Below, piece after piece: positions 39,547 through 50,684 of a stretch of DNA of 64,000 bases (position 1 is the stretch's first letter; each line of letters starts with the position of its first letter). The stretch is from positions 3,223,336 through 3,287,335 of the forward strand of contig JAHNZQ020000181.1 in NCBI GenBank assembly GCA_019155205.2. The letters run 5' to 3'. The notes under the pieces were generated by a model. The model was not told the DNA's origin. It searched no databases and worked only from the letters and a program-made list of their open reading frames with translations. The DNA comes from Gracilaria vermiculophylla. Its lineage: Eukaryota; Rhodophyta; Florideophyceae; Gracilariales; Gracilariaceae. The position numbers and the translations under genes were made by a program.

Positions 39547-41895
39547 TCACCCCTCGTCGCCCTCGCTCCCTTCGCCGCCGCGCTCCGCCCTCGCCGCGCC
39601 CCTCTCCCCCCCCCCCACCGCCACAGTCTCTGCCGCCTCAACCGGCGCAATGTCGTGCTCCATGAAGTCCTCTGCCGCCACAATGGCCACTTTTCTGTCC
39701 GCGCACGCCCGCCTCGCCTCACCCACCAGGTAGTGCGCGTTGGCAAGGTCCTCGTCCTCGTCGCTGTCCTCCGCCATGTCATCCAGCCCCCCCTCCGCCC
39801 CCGCCGCCCCCGCCCAGCCCTCGTACCGACTTGAAAAGTGCGTCAGAGCCATTTTCTTCGCCTTCACCCGCCTCGCAAACTCCCCGGCCATGCGCGCCGT
39901 GCTGTGCAGCGCCATGCGCGCCTTGGCCCTCAGCGCGTGCGAGAACGTCGCCTCGTGCACCAGCAGGTCCGTGTTCATGGCCGCCTCGGCGATCGCACTC
40001 GAGTCGCACGTGTCCCCGAGGATCGTCGCGCTTCTCAACAACGCCCCCTGCACACCCTCCCCCGCCTGTCGCTCGCCTCCCTCGTCGCTGCTGCTCCCGT
40101 TCCACTCGCCCGCTTTGCTGCCGCCGGCCCCCACCACCGCCACGTCCTCCGGCCGAACTACCGCCCCGGTTTTGGACACCGTCACGGCCCGTCCACTTCT
40201 CAGCACCCGAAACTGAGACCCGTATACGCCCAGCTCCCGAGCCTTTGTCATGTCGATCTCCACCTCTGCGTGTGCACGCTGCCCCTGTCCGTCACTCGTC
40301 CCATTGCCTGTCGCCGCACTTCCGCCCGCCCGCCTGCGCCTTACGTGCCCGCTCGCGTCCTCAGCACCCCCACCTTTTCGTTCACAACGAGACGCACGCC
40401 CCGCAGCTGCAGCCTCTCTGAAAACGTACCCAAAGCACGGCAGCCGATGCCGCAGCGGAGCCGCCACAACCTCCAGCCGCATCTCCTCGTCGTCCTGGCT
40501 CCAAACGTGCCAAAGCCCGTCCTCACTCGCGTGAACATCCTCCACGCGCACCTCTTCGGGGTGCGGAGGAGCGCACTCCCGCTCCACGTCGATTCCCGAC
40601 CCCTCCCGCACGTCAGAGCTGCCGCACTCGCCCACGTAAATCTTCCCGCCGTCCGGGGCGTCACTCCAGCCCCGGATGTGCGAAAAGTCCTTCTCGCGCG
40701 GAATCAGCTCGGCCACTGAGAACCGCACCCCAAGCGGGTTGGTCCAGTACAGGCTCGACCGCACGAACCCGCGCGTCCCGTACGGCCCGTATATGCGGAT
40801 GGTTGGCTCGCAACCCTCGTCGCCGCTCTCCAGCGCCAGCCGCCGCCGAAACTGCGCATATCTGCCAATGCTGCTCAACAGCACCGGCAGACCGTAGATG
40901 TGGTCGCCGTGAAGGTGCGTGATGAAAATGGCTCGAATCCAGCGAAACCCGTGCGTCATGCACCAGTTGCACTCCCTCAGCTGCCAGTCCGTGTTTTCCC
41001 CCGCGTCAACGATAAACATCGACGGCTCGCCGCTGCCTTTGGCCGCGGCCTTGGGTTGAACAATCACGGCGGTCGACGACACGTTGCGCTTCCGAGTGGG
41101 GATTGCTGACGAAGTGCCGAGGTGCACCACGCGCCACCCGGCGGGCGGAAGCTTGAGCGGCCTTCGACGATGCTCTGAAGCCCGAGATGGATGCGGATGT
41201 TCCAGCTCGGGGTTCCCTGTTGAGAAGGACATGCTGTTCTCCTGCAAATCGTCGGCGGCGCTGTCGGCGACGATTTTGATGCTGAGGGAGGTCGGGCTCT
41301 CGCCGGCGCTCGCCTCGCGGATGAAGTACGGATCAATGATCGGGGACGGCGTCCGTAGCTCTTCTTCCTCTTCCTCCGTGGTGGGAACCCACTCGCCAGT
41401 TTCTTCGTCGTACCGAACTGCAGCAGCATAGTTGGCTGGATTCCCGTGACGGTCCAATGGCCGAGGAACAGGTTTGAGGTCCTCTGCAGTCGCCAGACTC
41501 GGCGCTCTAAAGCTAACATCCAGTTCTCGGAAATGGCGAAAGTACTCGTCATCCTCTTCGGACCAGCCATAGAAACCTCTCGCTTCAGATGGCGGGGCTC
41601 CGAGATCGATGAAAGGACTCGGGGGATCGTATCTGGTCATTTCAACGGCAGGATCTTCCCGTGCTCCGTTCTTGGAGTTTCGCTTCACCTCGCCGCCCGA
41701 TGTGTTTTTCCGATGGGCTTTGGTACTTTTCTTCAACTGTGAGGCGTCCTCATTGCTCGTGTGCCCCATCATGGGAAGCTTCCGTTCTGGGGGCTCCGGC
41801 GTTTTCCAAAGTCGGGGTCGAAAGAATCGAGTCTGAGAGCCGACGATGCCTCCATGCGGAAGCCATGGCACCGTACCATGAATGAAAGCTGTCAT
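39547..41895 (-). CDS. tRNase Z (tRNA 3' processing endonuclease), plastid-type short form
   Basis: The 782-aa product is a metallo-beta-lactamase-fold nuclease that cuts the 3' trailer from pre-tRNA. The core starts at [21 protein letters not shown] (about 254) and has the Zn ligand motif HLHGDH (327-332), [38 protein letters not shown] and [15 protein letters not shown] near the start and one catalytic core place it with short-form enzymes such as Arabidopsis plastid TRZ2. The N-terminal about 250 residues, partly acidic, are an unusual extension; an acidic Gly/Ser insert lies between the HEAT-containing and core regions. The first ATG is 41895. Confidence 0.93.
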   Translation of the reverse strand: MTAFIHGTVPWLPHGGIVGSQTRFFRPRLWKTPEPPERKLPMMGHTSNEDASQLKKSTKAHRKNTSGGEVKRNSKNGAREDPAVEMTRYDPPSPFIDLGAPPSEARGFYGWSEEDDEYFRHFRELDVSFRAPSLATAEDLKPVPRPLDRHGNPANYAAAVRYDEETGEWVPTTEEEEEELRTPSPIIDPYFIREASAGESPTSLSIKIVADSAADDLQENSMSFSTGNPELEHPHPSRASEHRRRPLKLPPAGWRVVHLGTSSAIPTRKRNVSSTAVIVQPKAAAKGSGEPSMFIVDAGENTDWQLRECNWCMTHGFRWIRAIFITHLHGDHIYGLPVLLSSIGRYAQFRRRLALESGDEGCEPTIRIYGPYGTRGFVRSSLYWTNPLGVRFSVAELIPREKDFSHIRGWSDAPDGGKIYVGECGSSDVREGSGIDVERECAPPHPEEVRVEDVHASEDGLWHVWSQDDEEMRLEVVAAPLRHRLPCFGYVFREAAAAGRASRCERKGGGAEDASGHVRRRRAGGSAATGNGTSDGQGQRAHAEVEIDMTKARELGVYGSQFRVLRSGRAVTVSKTGAVVRPEDVAVVGAGGSKAGEWNGSSSDEGGERQAGEGVQGALLRSATILGDTCDSSAIAEAAMNTDLLVHEATFSHALRAKARMALHSTARMAGEFARRVKAKKMALTHFSSRYEGWAGAAGAEGGLDDMAEDSDEDEDLANAHYLVGEARRACADRKVAIVAAEDFMEHDIAPVEAAETVAVGGGERGAARAERGGEGSEGDEG

Positions 41896-43853
41896 TTCAT
41901 TCAACCGAAGCTTAATTTCAGTGTGGTTGGGTGGGGAGCGGTGGATAGACTGCCGGTTTCAGGTGCGCTCTTCATGCGGCGACAGTGTTACCGCTGTTCA
42001 AAAATAAACTTGAGAAGCGAATAAGTGTGCGGCGGAAACAATCAAACTTTTTGTGACCAAGGTTGGCTAATTCGAGGTGCTCGATGTCGATATACTTGCA
42101 GCTCCATCAAAACCCAACATACAGACAAGGCGCAGTAGTGGAACGAGAGTCAAACCGTCGCCCGCATAAAGACTGGGGAACTGATTGGAGAGGCCTTGTT
42201 CTTGGGGTAAACAACGTCAGGCGAACATTGCTGATCTCCTTTTGCCTCAAAACAGGACCTTTCGGGCGTGCATCTGAGTTACGGAGGACGACTCATGGGT
42301 AGAAAAACGTAGGTTTGCAAAAATAATTCCTTCAAAAATACTATTATTATACACACAAAATGTCTACTTTGCATACTTCACGTTTTGGCCCTGAAGATCT
42401 TGACCACATGCACCAATTACTTCACTGTCGCTTGCCCACTTCGAGTCCAAGCATCGTTCACATGGGCCTCGCATTGGTTAGTGAATGAACTACCGGAAAA
42501 CACCGGCGCATGGCTTCCACCTACTGATCCAAAACTATTTTGTTATATCGTTCACATGCAGAACATCGATCATGGAAAAAAGCCGATGGCTGTCTGAAAA
42601 AGGCGTGAATGGATGCGTTCAAGTTGCCCACTTGTTTAGAGTTGAGGCCAACGCGATAGCCATTCACTTTCCTCATCGGACACCAACAACATTTACATAC
42701 TGCCTGATTCACTAAATTTCTCAAGTCAGAGCGGAGCCGCTTGCACTGTTTTGATTTTGTTTTCTGTCTGTGCTTCTGGACGTTCTTTTTAGACTTCATG
42801 TCGCTTCCGTGCCTCAGGTACCTTATCTGTGCGCTGACACTCAGAAGGAAATGGACGCATTGTTTTTCAAGCGACGACCGAGTATGAATTAGTGCTTCAC
42901 ACGTCAAACTGCCAAGTATGGAAAGATGGGCAAGGGATACTTTCTATTTTAAAGTGCCGCAGTGAGCGTGCGTATACCCGTCTTGCGGTTTGACTATCTC
43001 CAACCTCCGACGCAGCTGACAGCGGAAAAAGAGTGAATGAGCGGTTATTCTAAAGAGCCCGATTCTCAATATGCTGCTCTGTTTTCGGGGTCTCTCTGAA
43101 AAACAGCTACATACTCTTTCACAAGCGCTCACAATACATGCAAATGGTGCAATCAGCTAGCAACGACATTGGAGTTCTGATCAACAATGTAAGCGTTCTA
43201 CTCACAGAAACCGGTGTCAAGTATAAATGAACAGGTTCCTCTCTCAAGTGTACTTTGGGCGTTTCTCGGATTACGGGCAATTGAGACCGATGCCGTGAAC
43301 TTGAATGATGGCAGTATGGATCATGGACGTATTGTTGATGTAAATCTATCATTCGTGGACGGTCTATGTACACCGAATCCATCAGCTACAACGTTCTTAA
43401 AAGACGTAATTGATTCATCGCTGAAAGAGAAAGGTCAGGGAGGCAGAGTCTTATTATCCCAAGCGCTTCACCAAGTGGATAAACCCATCAGATCTTTTCA
43501 TATCCACTCCATCTCACTCGTGCCCGCTTAGGAAATCTCATGAGATGGCTTACATACGTCAAAGCAATGAAATCATTAATGTCACAAGTGTTTAATTGCC
43601 GTGTGGGTTCAAATTCATAGACCTTTGCACGTCTACTTTGGGCTCTACAGTCAAAACGAAACGACTTGCGTGATTCATGTTAGGGTGCGCTCCCTCTCCG
43701 ATTTGATATTTCCAGAATACATTTGGTGACGAAGCATATTACGTGACACGATTCGACGTACATATGTTTGTTTCGAAAACGGATTAGGCTGCTGCTGAAT
43801 GCTCATCCTGATTCTAAACAACTTTTTTCTCCGTTGCTGACATGTTTGTCTCA
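41896..43853. other. Spacer of about 2 kb with no supported gene
   Basis: Composition drops to near 45% GC here. The longest plus frame (43214-43531, 105 codons) has no motif and no partner evidence, so I do not call it. Confidence 0.45.
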
Positions 43854-46367
43854 TCAGAGATTGCCGTTCAATTTGTTATGGTTACACAACGAATTATCTT
43901 CATCTTCATCTTCAGAACTTTCAGCATCCCACATGAGCTGTGAAGCCGAGTCAAGAAGGAGACGAAGCTTTCGGATTTCCAGTTTCACATGGTCATTTTC
44001 TTCATCGTCCGGATTGTTTAAGAGGTCACAGAGAGTTTCACAAATGTCTAGTCTCGCTCCCTGCATAGATTGCGCCAATTGAAAGTCGGGAGTCACGGAA
44101 TTGGGACGGAAACATTGGCCCCTGGACTTGAAAATCCTTATTTCTCGCTCCGCAGCCATTCTTTCGTTTACAAGACCCCTTCCGCCGAGCGTTAGTCTGG
44201 CTTGCTTGGAAACGTTTATTGTCTCCAACGCATCTTCGGCGAGCGGCAACACGCGGCGCGATAATGTGATTAGAGTCTTTCGATCGTTCTCAGGAACAGA
44301 ACGTGAACGTATGTTGGACAGTGTCATCGCCGCGTGGTACATCGTGAGGGTGGATATGACCGACCACCTCGCCTGTCTTGTAGCTAGTGCCATAACGCGT
44401 ATGACTGTGTTGTCAAGCGTCTGGCTCAAGTACTGCCAGTCCGCAACTGAAACCGACTCATGCAACATTGATGACGACCTTGCCACAAATGCCGCTAGTG
44501 CTGGACCACAAGCATACCCGTAATTCTCTTGCAAAGAGCCTGAAAGTTTGCAAACCACTTCAAAGTCTTTCGACGTCATTGATGAGGGTTGCAAGATGTT
44601 GAGAGCTGCACATACTACCGGTAATGTGCCTTCCTGGGAAATGGCCTCAAGCGCTTTTTTGTTTGCTGATTTTGCATCAAGCACATACGGAAGAAGTGGA
44701 AAAGCCCACTCCGCTGGGCACAGCGCTGAACACAGCATACAGATCTCATTCTTCACCTTGTCTCGAGCTTCACTCGTTTGGTGTTCACATCCTAGAAGAA
44801 TGACGAGGTTATGGAACAGAGTCTTTTCGTCCTCGCCGATAACGTTTGTTCTTTGACAGTCACCTAAGCTTTTGGATTCTCTTTGTTCGTGCTGCAAGTG
44901 AGTGAGAAGTGAACTCAAGATCTGCAGCATGAGCTGGTGTGGTGGGTTGCTGCTCCTTTTCTTGTGGTCAATATCTCCTTTTGCTGACTCCCATCCTAGA
45001 AACTGGGATATTCCTTTTTTGACTCCGAAGAGGGCGATATGCTTTGCGAGTATTTCTGTCACAAGGGGAATCCAACGGGTTTGCAGATAGGTACTATCGA
45101 GGGCAAATGCAATTTGCACGTACTTGATGAGCACAGCGATGAAATTCATGCGATTGAAGTTATTGAACGAGTTGTCGTACATGTGCAACAGGCTTTGATG
45201 TGCGATATACGAGGAGACAGGATTATTGGCGCCTACCTGTTTAAGGAGAAAGATGGTCATATCGTACTGATCGTCTCCCTCCGGCCGCAAAGAACAAGCT
45301 GAAACAATGCACTGTGCTGCAGATGATGTAACAAAATCTAAATACGTTTGACCAGTTGCTCGCTCTCGCAATAACACGAGCTCCGCGTACGCCTCCCAAC
45401 ACAGTCGAAAAAACGATGGCAACACGCAGTCTCTAAACAGTGACCATCTGCGGTCGTTTAAGGTGAGTTGATGGGCGCCTTTGGTGGCTGCCTCTGCAGT
45501 TTCGCTGACTTCCACGCGCATGATATGAAGAACTGCGAGCATCGTAAAAGATGGAATAGCTATATCCTCAAAACAAGTGGCCAGAAAGTTGGACGTGACT
45601 GCAATCTTATTACAACATTTTACGAGGAACTCGGCTGCGTCTGAGCTAGGGGCAACTGCTGTATCCTGGTGTACCATGTCCATAATCGATGTGAGAGTTG
45701 AGCCAATGAGTGGACAGATTTGCTGCTGCATGGTGGACAAAGCTGAGGAATCCAGCACTGGATCGAAATGTAGAATGTGAGAGGTGATTGCTACCAGCTG
45801 CATGGCGCTAGATAGCGCATCAACATAATAATCCATGGCAGGTTTGCCTCGATTGCGAGATGAAAGCAATACTTTGGAACACCTGGCGGCGTTGTAGCAA
45901 TAAAACTTGGTAATCTTCAGGGAACGAGTTATGTCCGGGACGTCTGAGCACCTTATACCGTGCTGCGCCGACACGGCGCGAACCAGCATCATCAAGGCGC
46001 TTTGCAGCGCGCATTCAACGACGCCAAAGCCGGTTTGCGGAGAAAAAGAAGCGTCGTCGCGGGTAAAAGCGGCTACCAGCGCTTTCCATGCCTGAGAGGT
46101 GAGAATGAACACGTCCAGCACCGGGGATCGAGCGTGCGAAGAGCAGATGTGCAAGAGAATGGGGACGGCGTCGGAAGAGGGGGTTTGCTGCAGATCGGAA
46201 AGCACTTTGCGCGCGGCGTCTATGGCGGACGGCGAGTCTGCATCGGGGCGCGCAGCATTCTCGACGACGCGGGCGACGATAGAAAGGGCGTCGACGACGC
46301 TCACGGCTTGGCGGCTGGCGAGGAACTTGAGCAGGCGATCAACGTCGTCGACACTGCCAGAACTCAT
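43854..46367 (-). CDS. Large helical-repeat protein, function unknown (FIRRM/FLIP candidate)
   Basis: The 837-aa single-exon product is almost entirely Leu/Ala/Ser-rich predicted helix with HEAT/ARM-like spacing (for example YIAHQSLLHMYDN and NRMNFIAVLIKYVQIAF). A C-terminal helix EIRKLRLLLDSASQL is followed by an acidic Ser-Glu-Asp tail (ESSEDEDEDN). No motif gives a function. Length, all-helical make-up and the final helix recall FIRRM/FLIP (about 850 aa), the obligate partner of FIGNL1, whose gene lies about 16 kb away. This is only a pattern guess. GC content is clearly lower than in the genes to the left. Confidence 0.75.
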   Translation of the reverse strand: MSSGSVDDVDRLLKFLASRQAVSVVDALSIVARVVENAARPDADSPSAIDAARKVLSDLQQTPSSDAVPILLHICSSHARSPVLDVFILTSQAWKALVAAFTRDDASFSPQTGFGVVECALQSALMMLVRAVSAQHGIRCSDVPDITRSLKITKFYCYNAARCSKVLLSSRNRGKPAMDYYVDALSSAMQLVAITSHILHFDPVLDSSALSTMQQQICPLIGSTLTSIMDMVHQDTAVAPSSDAAEFLVKCCNKIAVTSNFLATCFEDIAIPSFTMLAVLHIMRVEVSETAEAATKGAHQLTLNDRRWSLFRDCVLPSFFRLCWEAYAELVLLRERATGQTYLDFVTSSAAQCIVSACSLRPEGDDQYDMTIFLLKQVGANNPVSSYIAHQSLLHMYDNSFNNFNRMNFIAVLIKYVQIAFALDSTYLQTRWIPLVTEILAKHIALFGVKKGISQFLGWESAKGDIDHKKRSSNPPHQLMLQILSSLLTHLQHEQRESKSLGDCQRTNVIGEDEKTLFHNLVILLGCEHQTSEARDKVKNEICMLCSALCPAEWAFPLLPYVLDAKSANKKALEAISQEGTLPVVCAALNILQPSSMTSKDFEVVCKLSGSLQENYGYACGPALAAFVARSSSMLHESVSVADWQYLSQTLDNTVIRVMALATRQARWSVISTLTMYHAAMTLSNIRSRSVPENDRKTLITLSRRVLPLAEDALETINVSKQARLTLGGRGLVNERMAAEREIRIFKSRGQCFRPNSVTPDFQLAQSMQGARLDICETLCDLLNNPDDEENDHVKLEIRKLRLLLDSASQLMWDAESSEDEDEDNSLCNHNKLNGNL

Positions 46368-46738
46368 CGCTTGCGGGTGGAGGGCTGGGCGGCTTGCTGC
46401 ACGCGCGCGCGCGCGGCAGCCTATCTGGCGGGTAAGTGCGCGACCTAATGGGGATCAGTGCCATGCGCCAGTCCAGTATATGCTTCATACCCTTCGTACA
46501 CGTAGTCGTGTAAAATGCCATTTTACGCTTCGAAACATGCGCCGCTGCGCGGCGTAAACAATGCTTCGTATGCCACGTGTGACGCCACTGCGAGCTCAGC
46601 TGTGCTCAGCTCCGAAAAGCGCTGACCGTAAAGCAAAGTCGAGAAGAGCAACGCGGACTGGGGACACCGCTCTCCTTCTGCGTTCTCGGCTACGGACCGC
46701 CGCAGGGCTTCCAGCTCAGCTCATGCCGCGGCTCAGCC
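46368..46738. other. Spacer between two minus-strand genes, no gene seen
   Basis: A 371-bp gap that must hold the promoter of the helical-repeat gene and the 3' end of the next gene's upstream neighbour. No motif stands out. Confidence 0.4.
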
Positions 46739-47536
46739 TCACAAGCTTTTCATGTACTTGGGGATCTTCTCGTTCAGGTGTATTGTTTCTCGCATGCACG
46801 AAGCCCGCGAGCGATTGTGCGACCCGCAATGCCAGCTCGTGACGCCGACCTCCTCGTAGTGCCGGCACAACAGACCCATGTCGTCATCGCAGCGCGGGTA
46901 CAGCTCGTTGATCACAAACTGGTCCTGCAGCCCGACGTCCTTCGCGTGCGAGGCCCAGTTCTGCACAACCCGCGTCGTTCGAACGCCCCCGGGCACCGGA
47001 ACAACGAACCAGTTCGTTCGAATCTCGTGCGGGCGCCGCACCGTCCCGTTCATGATGATGAGCCCGTCGTACTTTCGATGCGGACGCATCCAGCCCTCCA
47101 ACTCGCTCACGTTTACGCGCGTGTCTGCATCGGAGTATATCAGCGGCGGCGGTCCGATGTCGTACCGCTTCGCCAGTAGCAGCACGCGGCACCAATGCAC
47201 GGGCAGCTTGTTCCCGTTCAACTCCACTGTCTCTGCCTCGTACACTCGCACATTGTACCCGATTCCAGTGTACACGTACAGAAAGTGTTTTGCGTAGAAA
47301 AACGACGGTGACACACACGTGAAGATAGTTCCGCGCGGATTTACATCCTTAAAGTCGGCTACCAGTCGCACTGCACCGTCGCCACTTGGTTTTGGTTGTG
47401 ACAAAACGGTAAATGACAGAAAGGGGATCACTCCACACGAGTACAGTGGCTGAAAAACTACCAGAATACAGAGCACAAGCACGAGCGCGTCCCTTGCGCC
47501 CCCGTTGAGTTTCAGCCTTACCTTGTCGAAAGCCAT
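46739..47536 (-). CDS. Type II membrane protein, glycosyltransferase-like
   Basis: The 265-aa product has a short basic N-terminus (MAFDKVRLKLNGGAR) followed by a hydrophobic segment (about 17-43), which predicts a type II Golgi-type signal anchor. The lumenal part contains LIYSDADTRVN (about 132-142), a DxD motif like the metal/nucleotide-sugar site of GT-A glycosyltransferases, then GLIIMNGTVRR, RTNWFVVPVPGGVRTTRVVQNWA, DQFVINELYPRC and a Cys-rich end. The order anchor, DxD, W-rich acceptor side resembles GT34/GT77-like enzymes, but I cannot name a family. N-glycosylation sequons are present. Confidence 0.6.
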   Translation of the reverse strand: MAFDKVRLKLNGGARDALVLVLCILVVFQPLYSCGVIPFLSFTVLSQPKPSGDGAVRLVADFKDVNPRGTIFTCVSPSFFYAKHFLYVYTGIGYNVRVYEAETVELNGNKLPVHWCRVLLLAKRYDIGPPPLIYSDADTRVNVSELEGWMRPHRKYDGLIIMNGTVRRPHEIRTNWFVVPVPGGVRTTRVVQNWASHAKDVGLQDQFVINELYPRCDDDMGLLCRHYEEVGVTSWHCGSHNRSRASCMRETIHLNEKIPKYMKSL

Positions 47537-47976
47537 CTATTCTCCCAAGATCCTCATCAAGGGAACCATGGTGGCGCAATGGTCCGCCTCCTCAGAGAAA
47601 TGAAACCGAACAATGTTGTGCACGCAAGCCCAAGGGATATCATGATTGCATTAATTCTTCCCAACTTTTATTGGGACAACCCCACAGAGTATCTTCCTTC
47701 TGAACGATACACGTATTCAGCTTTCTGTTTCACTCTGTTGCATGTGGCCCACTTCACGATCCGTCATGGTTGTGCAACAGCTGTATTGAACAAACACTCC
47801 GGACAATTACCGTTCACACGATTCGGGAAAGACGTGCCTTAACGGGGACTGACCGAGCGGAAACCCGCATCCAAATACAGTGCCGCGCTCCAGCTTGATC
47901 GCACCCGCTGCTTTTTTAAGCCACTCTATTCTTGTGGGCATGTGCGCCTGTGTGTATGTATGTATACTTCATTAAC
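47537..47976. other. Spacer, no gene seen
   Basis: Upstream region of the glycosyltransferase-like gene, at intermediate GC. No motif noted. Confidence 0.4.
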
Positions 47977-48378
47977 ATGACACGATCCAATCCGCGTAGA
48001 ATTCATGATCCTGAACCCTACCACGTAAAAAGTCACGTACTGGCATATCGAAGCTATGATGAATCAGAATGTGATCCTCAGTTCAAGTCATGGCGCATTC
48101 AGTTCGATATTTCCCTCCTTAAAGCAAGAATTTCTGATGAGGCCTGGCTACAATGCTGTAACGGTAGGAATGCCGATTTCGAACCAGAGCTAACATCGGC
48201 ACACATTCCTACAACTGTGGCCTTCGCTCTACACCGTGTATTGCATTTGAGTTTAGATGTGTACACCATCGATTTCCATATATCATTAGAAACAATTTGT
48301 CAATCCATTTCTGTTGTCTCCAACATGTGTCCAAACCAACCAGTACGCCCTGCTCATCGTCCGCTTCCAAGCGCATGA
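47977..48378 (+). CDS. Short hypothetical ORF, doubtful
   Basis: The 133-aa frame has a balanced composition (for example YHVKSHVLAYRSYDESECDPQFKSWRIQFDI) and is longer than chance frames usual at this GC. No family is recognised. It ends 35 bp before the stop of the convergent WD40 gene, so it could equally be part of that gene's 3' UTR region on the other strand. Confidence 0.22.
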   Translation: MTRSNPRRIHDPEPYHVKSHVLAYRSYDESECDPQFKSWRIQFDISLLKARISDEAWLQCCNGRNADFEPELTSAHIPTTVAFALHRVLHLSLDVYTIDFHISLETICQSISVVSNMCPNQPVRPAHRPLPSA

Positions 48379-48412
48379 TCGTCCGTCTTCAAAATATTGT
48401 TCTTTTTATCAT

Positions 48413-49996
48413 CTACGTCTCCGAAGGTACGCTTGGTATTTGGTGCTGCACATCTCTGGCTTCTTGTGCGTCCCATATTTCTCGCTTTCTTTTCTTCGTT
48501 GACGGCACAATAGTTTGAACCAGAGACGATTCAAAGGTTTCATGCTCCACCGGCATCCAGGTAATGATACCCCCATCAATACCGACTGCTATCATTCTGT
48601 CACGAAGATTGACATCGACCCGAGTTATAACAACAGATTGATGATAAGCGGTGCCAAACAAAGGTCTTTCGTTTGCACTAGGACCTGAAACCTTCGTCTT
48701 TCTTTGATCGTTGGGGTTCCGCACATGCGCTTGTTGGCCGCCTTGATCTGTATTGTTTGCTTGCTCATTACTGCCGAGTATGTTTTCGTCAGTGGAGGAA
48801 CCAATGTTCAACTTTAAAGCAAATGCAGCACCATATTCTTCTCGCGAATCTTTCTCGACACCCCATCTCAGAATTTGTTTGGCCTTTGTTTTAGAGATTC
48901 TGCACTCCTCGAATCCCAGCCACAAAGGCCGAGGGAATGAAACTTCATGTACAATTCCCTCACATCCGCCTGTGAATATGAGGCTTCGAGACGCCCCTTC
49001 GCACGGTGCGCTGACAGATTGCATTGTCCGAAAGGAGCTCTTCTGCACAAACACTTTGCGTACCGGGTATTTAACTCTGAAGTTGTCGGTTCCGTACAGC
49101 CGCACGACACGCAAGTAGCCTGAATCCCCTCCAATGGCAGCCACATTGGGCTCCAAGATACACATGCTGCGGCTCCCCGCCAAACCCTCTGCGTTTTGCT
49201 CCAGTGTAGCGACTGGATCTCGAATATCCCGCAGGCGAAGAACACACGCAATTCCTAGGGTGCAAAAGAGGTAGCGATTCACCCATCTGATATCAGTGAC
49301 GATTGACTCTTGAGCTGGAACACTCCACTTTGGCCACACTGATTCGGATGAAGATGATTCGAAGACTTCCACTGCACCAGTCGTTGTGCCCACAAGTAGC
49401 CGTTTGCCGTCCAAAGACCACTCCACCACACGGGCGAGTCCTTGTGGAGCGCGCTCCGTGCTCTCTCGAAGAACGGTTTTTGAACAAGGCAAAACGCGTA
49501 CGCTGCTGGGTGTGCCGCACGCTGCTCTCGAGATGTCATGGAAGCGACATATCAATATACAGCCGTCGCCAAGAGCTGCGGCAAAAGTACCGCTCCAAGC
49601 GTCCGATGAGCTTCGCACGCTCTTTCCCGGCCTCCACTTGACATCCCAGGTGCAATCACCATCATGTTCAACAACACCAAGGCACTTGGCACTTGTGTTG
49701 ATAACAGACCACAGCTGAATGTGAGCTGCTCCGCTGTATGTTTTGAGAAACTCATGAGTGGTTTGATCGGATCTGTGTGCTGCGGTGGCCAAAACGCCTC
49801 TCACTTCCGGGTGCCACTTCAAAACGCTGATGTGTCCGCCCGCAAACGCTATGCCTGCGTTCCCTTCTAGAATGATGCTTTGGAAGAGCGACAACGAACC
49901 AAGACACTTTCGATCCCTACCCTTTGCGCGTGCCAGAATGACAGGTGGGGAATTCATGGACAGCTCGGTGCATTCCGTCGTCGTTTTTTGTTCCAT
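48413..49996 (-). CDS. WD40 protein resembling TFIIIC subunit 2 (GTF3C2)
   Basis: The 527-aa product is a beta-propeller with loosely conserved repeats: GGHISVLKWHPEVRGVLATAA; AHIQLWSV followed by EHDGDCTWDVKWRPG; GTFAAALGDGCILICRF; RVVEWSLDGKRLLVGTTTGAVEVFE; VTDIRWVNRYLFCTLG with RLRDIRDP; and GGDSGYLRVVRLYG. The HDGDCTWDVKWRPG and GDGCILICRF blocks match the pattern of GTF3C2/TFC6, a TFIIIC subunit for RNA polymerase III genes. The C-terminus has a basic KKRKRE stretch (nuclear signal-like). The frame is open to 50077 but the first ATG is at 49996. A divergent WD40 protein of other function is possible. Confidence 0.55.
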   Translation of the reverse strand: MEQKTTTECTELSMNSPPVILARAKGRDRKCLGSLSLFQSIILEGNAGIAFAGGHISVLKWHPEVRGVLATAAHRSDQTTHEFLKTYSGAAHIQLWSVINTSAKCLGVVEHDGDCTWDVKWRPGKSVRSSSDAWSGTFAAALGDGCILICRFHDISRAACGTPSSVRVLPCSKTVLRESTERAPQGLARVVEWSLDGKRLLVGTTTGAVEVFESSSSESVWPKWSVPAQESIVTDIRWVNRYLFCTLGIACVLRLRDIRDPVATLEQNAEGLAGSRSMCILEPNVAAIGGDSGYLRVVRLYGTDNFRVKYPVRKVFVQKSSFRTMQSVSAPCEGASRSLIFTGGCEGIVHEVSFPRPLWLGFEECRISKTKAKQILRWGVEKDSREEYGAAFALKLNIGSSTDENILGSNEQANNTDQGGQQAHVRNPNDQRKTKVSGPSANERPLFGTAYHQSVVITRVDVNLRDRMIAVGIDGGIITWMPVEHETFESSLVQTIVPSTKKRKREIWDAQEARDVQHQIPSVPSET

Positions 49997-50684
49997 AAGT
50001 CCTTTTCCGCCGTTCCGTGTTGTTTCAAGTGGAATGCCTGACAGGTGCTCGACTTGAGAGCCGACTTTGGCAGTCAAAAGTATGGGGCTTGTATCTTCTC
50101 GGACCGATCGTCTCTATCTCGCAGTTTTCGGCGCACTGGTGCATTGTCGCCATGGAGGAAAGAAGATAAGAGTCTGGATTTCATCATCACCCGGCACGCT
50201 AGCTCATTTGGCAAATAGTTCAATACTGAGCGTTATGGGACCAAAAGCGCCGAAGTTTGGCGGTTGTCCGCGCATGCATCTGGACTCGTGGTTCCCTCGT
50301 GAGGTTAATTTATGCAAAACCGAGCAATTTGAACTCAAGGCCAATTTTGCTCGATGCCTCTCCAATCGGCAGGAAGTGATCAGCGCAACACAGCAGCCTT
50401 CGCCATGTTTAAATATTTATCCGCTGGGCAAGAGGCTTGGGCTATGTGGGGTCACTGGGGAACTTGTACGTAGATGAAAGTGGTAGACACAAAGACAAGA
50501 TGCGTGTCAAGAGCAGTGATCATGTTTGTTTCTTTACACTAGATGGTTCATTACTTATACAGTCAATTAGTGACATGCAGCAGGTGCGGCCGGAAGCTAG
50601 CGGCCAGCTGCAAACATGAAAGAAAAAGGAGCTGTATGGATCGCACATGCTCCTCACGCGCTAATTAGTCGGCTGTGGAGGGAA
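49997..50684. other. Spacer upstream of the WD40 gene, no gene seen
   Basis: The open frame to 50077 may include untranslated or alternatively started coding sequence. The rest shows nothing recognisable. Confidence 0.4.

Noticed and set aside
43214..43531. 105-codon plus-strand ORF in the 41.9-43.9 kb spacer
   Set aside because: No domain, no neighbour support, and a length within chance at this base composition.
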